A stretch of DNA of 8,460 bases, taken from contig JAFTCS010000245.1 in the NCBI GenBank assembly GCA_017454565.1, forward strand, positions 1-8,460. Direction: 5' to 3'. The notes beneath the pieces are model-generated. The model ran no database searches, was not told where the DNA came from, and saw only the letters and a program-made list of their open reading frames with translations. This document shows positions 6,957 through 8,460 of this stretch, in pieces (position 1 is the first letter of the stretch; each line of letters begins with the position of its first letter). Source of the stretch: Clostridia bacterium. GTDB taxonomy: Bacteria > Bacillota > Clostridia > Oscillospirales > Acutalibacteraceae. Made by a program: the position numbers and the translations under genes.

Positions 6957-6971
6957 CCGGCGGCTCGCCGG
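6957..6971. repeat. GC hairpin between repeat core and triple-hairpin block
   Basis: CCGGCG (6957-6962) and CGCCGG (6966-6971) form a perfect 6-bp stem around a GCT triloop. It has no T-run. It is one of a series of hairpins filling the region between dnaE and glgA. Confidence 0.5.
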
Positions 6972-7017
6972 CGCGCACAGTAGTTATTTTCAAAAACGAC
7001 AACACAAAAGTTTTGCT

Positions 7018-7081
7018 CAAGCTTTTTCAAAAGCTTGCGGAGTCCAGAGGCAGAGCCTCTGGTCGCTCTCCGCAGAGAGCG
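7018..7081. repeat. Block of three consecutive perfect hairpins
   Basis: Three perfect inverted repeats follow one another within 64 nt. CAAGCTTTT (7018-7026)/AAAAGCTTG (7029-7037) is 9 bp. CCAGAGGC (7044-7051)/GCCTCTGG (7055-7062) is 8 bp around AGA. CGCTCTC (7064-7070)/GAGAGCG (7075-7081) is 7 bp around CGCA. No T-run follows. The layout resembles GC-rich hairpin repeats that I recall as common between genes in Ruminococcus-like genomes, but I cannot name a family. The function may be transcript 3'-end protection or a mobile repeat; this is unproven. Confidence 0.6.
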
Positions 7082-7128
7082 AAACACTTTATCGAACAAC
7101 CGGCAGGGTAAACAAACACTCCGAACCA

Positions 7129-7169
7129 AAAAGCCCGGCAAACCATTTCAAACGGTCTGCCGGGCTTTT
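7129..7169. terminator. Strong bidirectional terminator between dnaE and glgA
   Basis: AAAAGCCCGGCA (7129-7140) pairs perfectly with TGCCGGGCTTTT (7158-7169). Inside, ACC (7142-7144) pairs with GGT (7154-7156) beyond one mismatch. The T-run follows on the plus strand and the A-run on the other side supplies a U-run on the minus strand. It therefore ends both the rightward dnaE transcript and the leftward glgA transcript, 45 nt after the glgA stop. Confidence 0.9.
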
Positions 7170-7213
7170 ATTATTTATCCTGCGTTAAAGAGAACAACAG
7201 AAAACTCCGGTTA

Positions 7214-8460
7214 TTACCACCATGACATGATCCAGCGGTAGAGGTCTTCGTAACGGTGAGCCGAGTTAGCCCATGAGAAGTCCTTCTCCATGCCGCGGAT
7301 AGCTATTTCATTCCAGCGGTCTCTCTGGGTAAAGTATACGGTCTTTGCGTAGTTTATAGCGCTGAGCATATCGTCAGCGTTGTAGTTGGTGAACGAGAAG
7401 CCTGTGCCGCTGTTCTCGTACCAGTTGTAGGGCTGAACGGTGTCTTTAAGACCGCCTGTTTCACGAACGATCGGCACTGTGCCGTAGCGCAGAGCAATAA
7501 GCTGTGTCAGGCCGCATGGCTCAAAGCGTGAGGGCATGAGCATAGCATCGGCAGCAGCATAGAGCTTGTGTGCTCTGTTGTCGGAATAATAGATGTTTGC
7601 GGAAACTCTCTCCGGATACTTCCACTGATAATGACGGAACAGGTTTTCATACTTCGGATCGCCTGTACCGAGCACCACGAACTGGGTGTGTTCATCGGTA
7701 ATGGCCTCGATAACATGATTAACAAGGTCAAGACCCTTCTGGTCGGTAAGACGTGAGATAATGCCGATCATAAACTTGTTGTCATCCACCGGCAGACCAA
7801 GCTCAGCCTGCAGACCGCGCTTGTTGAGCACCTTCTTGTCAAAGGTCTTGGTGGTATAGTGCTCATATATCTGGATATCCTGAGCCGGATTATAGACGTT
7901 ATAATCTATGCCGTTTACGATACCGCAAAGGTTGGGGTTCTTGTGGCGCATAAGTCCGTCAAGACCCTCACCGTAGTAAGGCATCTGGATCTCGTTTGCA
8001 TAGGTATCGCTTACTGTGGTAACATAGTCGCAGAATACGATACCGCCCTTGAGCATGTTGGCGTCATTCTTGAATTCAAGGTTTTCGGTGGAGAATACAT
8101 ACTCCGGGAAGCCTGTGAACTGTCTGAAGGTCTTGATATCCCAGATACCCTGGAACTTCAGGTTGTGAATGGTCATCATCGACTTGATGCCCCAGTAGAA
8201 GCTGTTGTCTCTGAAAATAGTTCTGAGATACACAGGAACAAGTGCAGCCTGCCAGTCATGGCAATGGATAAGGTCAGGGCGGAAACCTACTGTGGGCAGA
8301 ATGGCCAGAGCAGCCTTACAGAAGAATGTGAAGCGCTCAATATCCCACTTGAGGTTATTGGTATAGGGTGTGTCGCCGCAGAAATAACCCTCATTGTCGA
8401 TAAAGTAATCGTGGATGCCCTCATGGATATACTCCATGATACCCACATACTTATGATCCG
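7214..8460 (-). CDS. glgA: Glycogen synthase GlgA, N-terminus outside the window
   Basis: ADP-glucose-type starch/glycogen synthase of family GT5, which extends alpha-1,4-glucan chains in the cytoplasm. The last 414 residues are visible; the frame is open to the window edge, and about 65 residues, including the N-terminal KTGGL motif, are expected outside it. Numbering from the first visible residue, signatures are HCHDWQAAL (from 65), TIHNLKFQG (96-104), NGID (182-185), SRLTDQKG (235-242), SRFEPCGL with the catalytic Glu (310-317) and RETGGL (332-337). Both Rossmann-like halves of the GT-B fold look intact. The GTG at 8446 lies within conserved sequence and is not the true start. The gene ends with TAA and converges on dnaE. 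Whether other glycogen genes lie upstream cannot be seen. Confidence 0.95.
   Translation of the reverse strand, partial: DHKYVGIMEYIHEGIHDYFIDNEGYFCGDTPYTNNLKWDIERFTFFCKAALAILPTVGFRPDLIHCHDWQAALVPVYLRTIFRDNSFYWGIKSMMTIHNLKFQGIWDIKTFRQFTGFPEYVFSTENLEFKNDANMLKGGIVFCDYVTTVSDTYANEIQMPYYGEGLDGLMRHKNPNLCGIVNGIDYNVYNPAQDIQIYEHYTTKTFDKKVLNKRGLQAELGLPVDDNKFMIGIISRLTDQKGLDLVNHVIEAITDEHTQFVVLGTGDPKYENLFRHYQWKYPERVSANIYYSDNRAHKLYAAADAMLMPSRFEPCGLTQLIALRYGTVPIVRETGGLKDTVQPYNWYENSGTGFSFTNYNADDMLSAINYAKTVYFTQRDRWNEIAIRGMEKDFSWANSAHRYEDLYRWIMSWW

Noticed and set aside
6826..7241. Several overlapping small open frames (about 70-120 codons) between dnaE and glgA
   Set aside because: They run through the repeat and hairpin blocks, overlap one another in different frames and lack Shine-Dalgarno sequences. 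One continues through the terminator. None looks like a protein.
8444..8446. GTG as the start codon of glgA
   Set aside because: The frame remains open upstream to the window edge, with residues (DHKY) that fit the GlgA family, and the essential N-terminal ADP-glucose binding motif would be missing.

Overview
The window is an ordinary chromosomal segment of a low-to-moderate GC Gram-positive bacterium, most likely a gut Clostridia member of the Ruminococcus/Oscillospiraceae type. This placement is an inference. It rests on strong AGGAG-type ribosome binding sites, a DnaE with an intact PHP domain, a YpsC/RlmL-like THUMP methyltransferase, a bacterial GlgA, and GC-rich hairpin repeats between genes.

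Layout. Bases 1-305 hold a terminator for an upstream gene and an AT-rich leader ending in a near-consensus promoter. rmuC follows (306-1709, +). Bases 1710-1933 hold a structured repeat and a promoter for a THUMP-domain RNA methyltransferase (1934-3061, +), which ends at its own terminator (3069-3098). Bases 3099-3277 hold an 18-bp inverted repeat enclosing a degenerate 7-bp tandem repeat, followed by the dnaE ribosome binding site. dnaE (replicative DNA polymerase III alpha subunit) runs from 3278 to an in-frame TAG at 6530-6532. The same frame then stays open for 90 more codons to a TAA at 6803-6805, and those codons read as the usual clostridial DnaE C-terminal domain. Bases 6806-7213 are non-coding and packed with hairpins, including a second copy of the repeat found after rmuC. 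A strong bidirectional terminator (7129-7169) separates dnaE from the convergent, partial glycogen synthase gene glgA (7214 to beyond 8460, -).

The genes do not form one pathway. They appear to be separately transcribed housekeeping genes: RmuC (DNA recombination/genome maintenance), an rRNA methyltransferase, the replicative polymerase and glycogen synthase. I see no defence system, prophage, CRISPR array, tRNA or rRNA. The points most worth checking are the amber codon cutting the C-terminal domain off dnaE and the modular intergenic repeat family that abuts the ends of both rmuC and dnaE.
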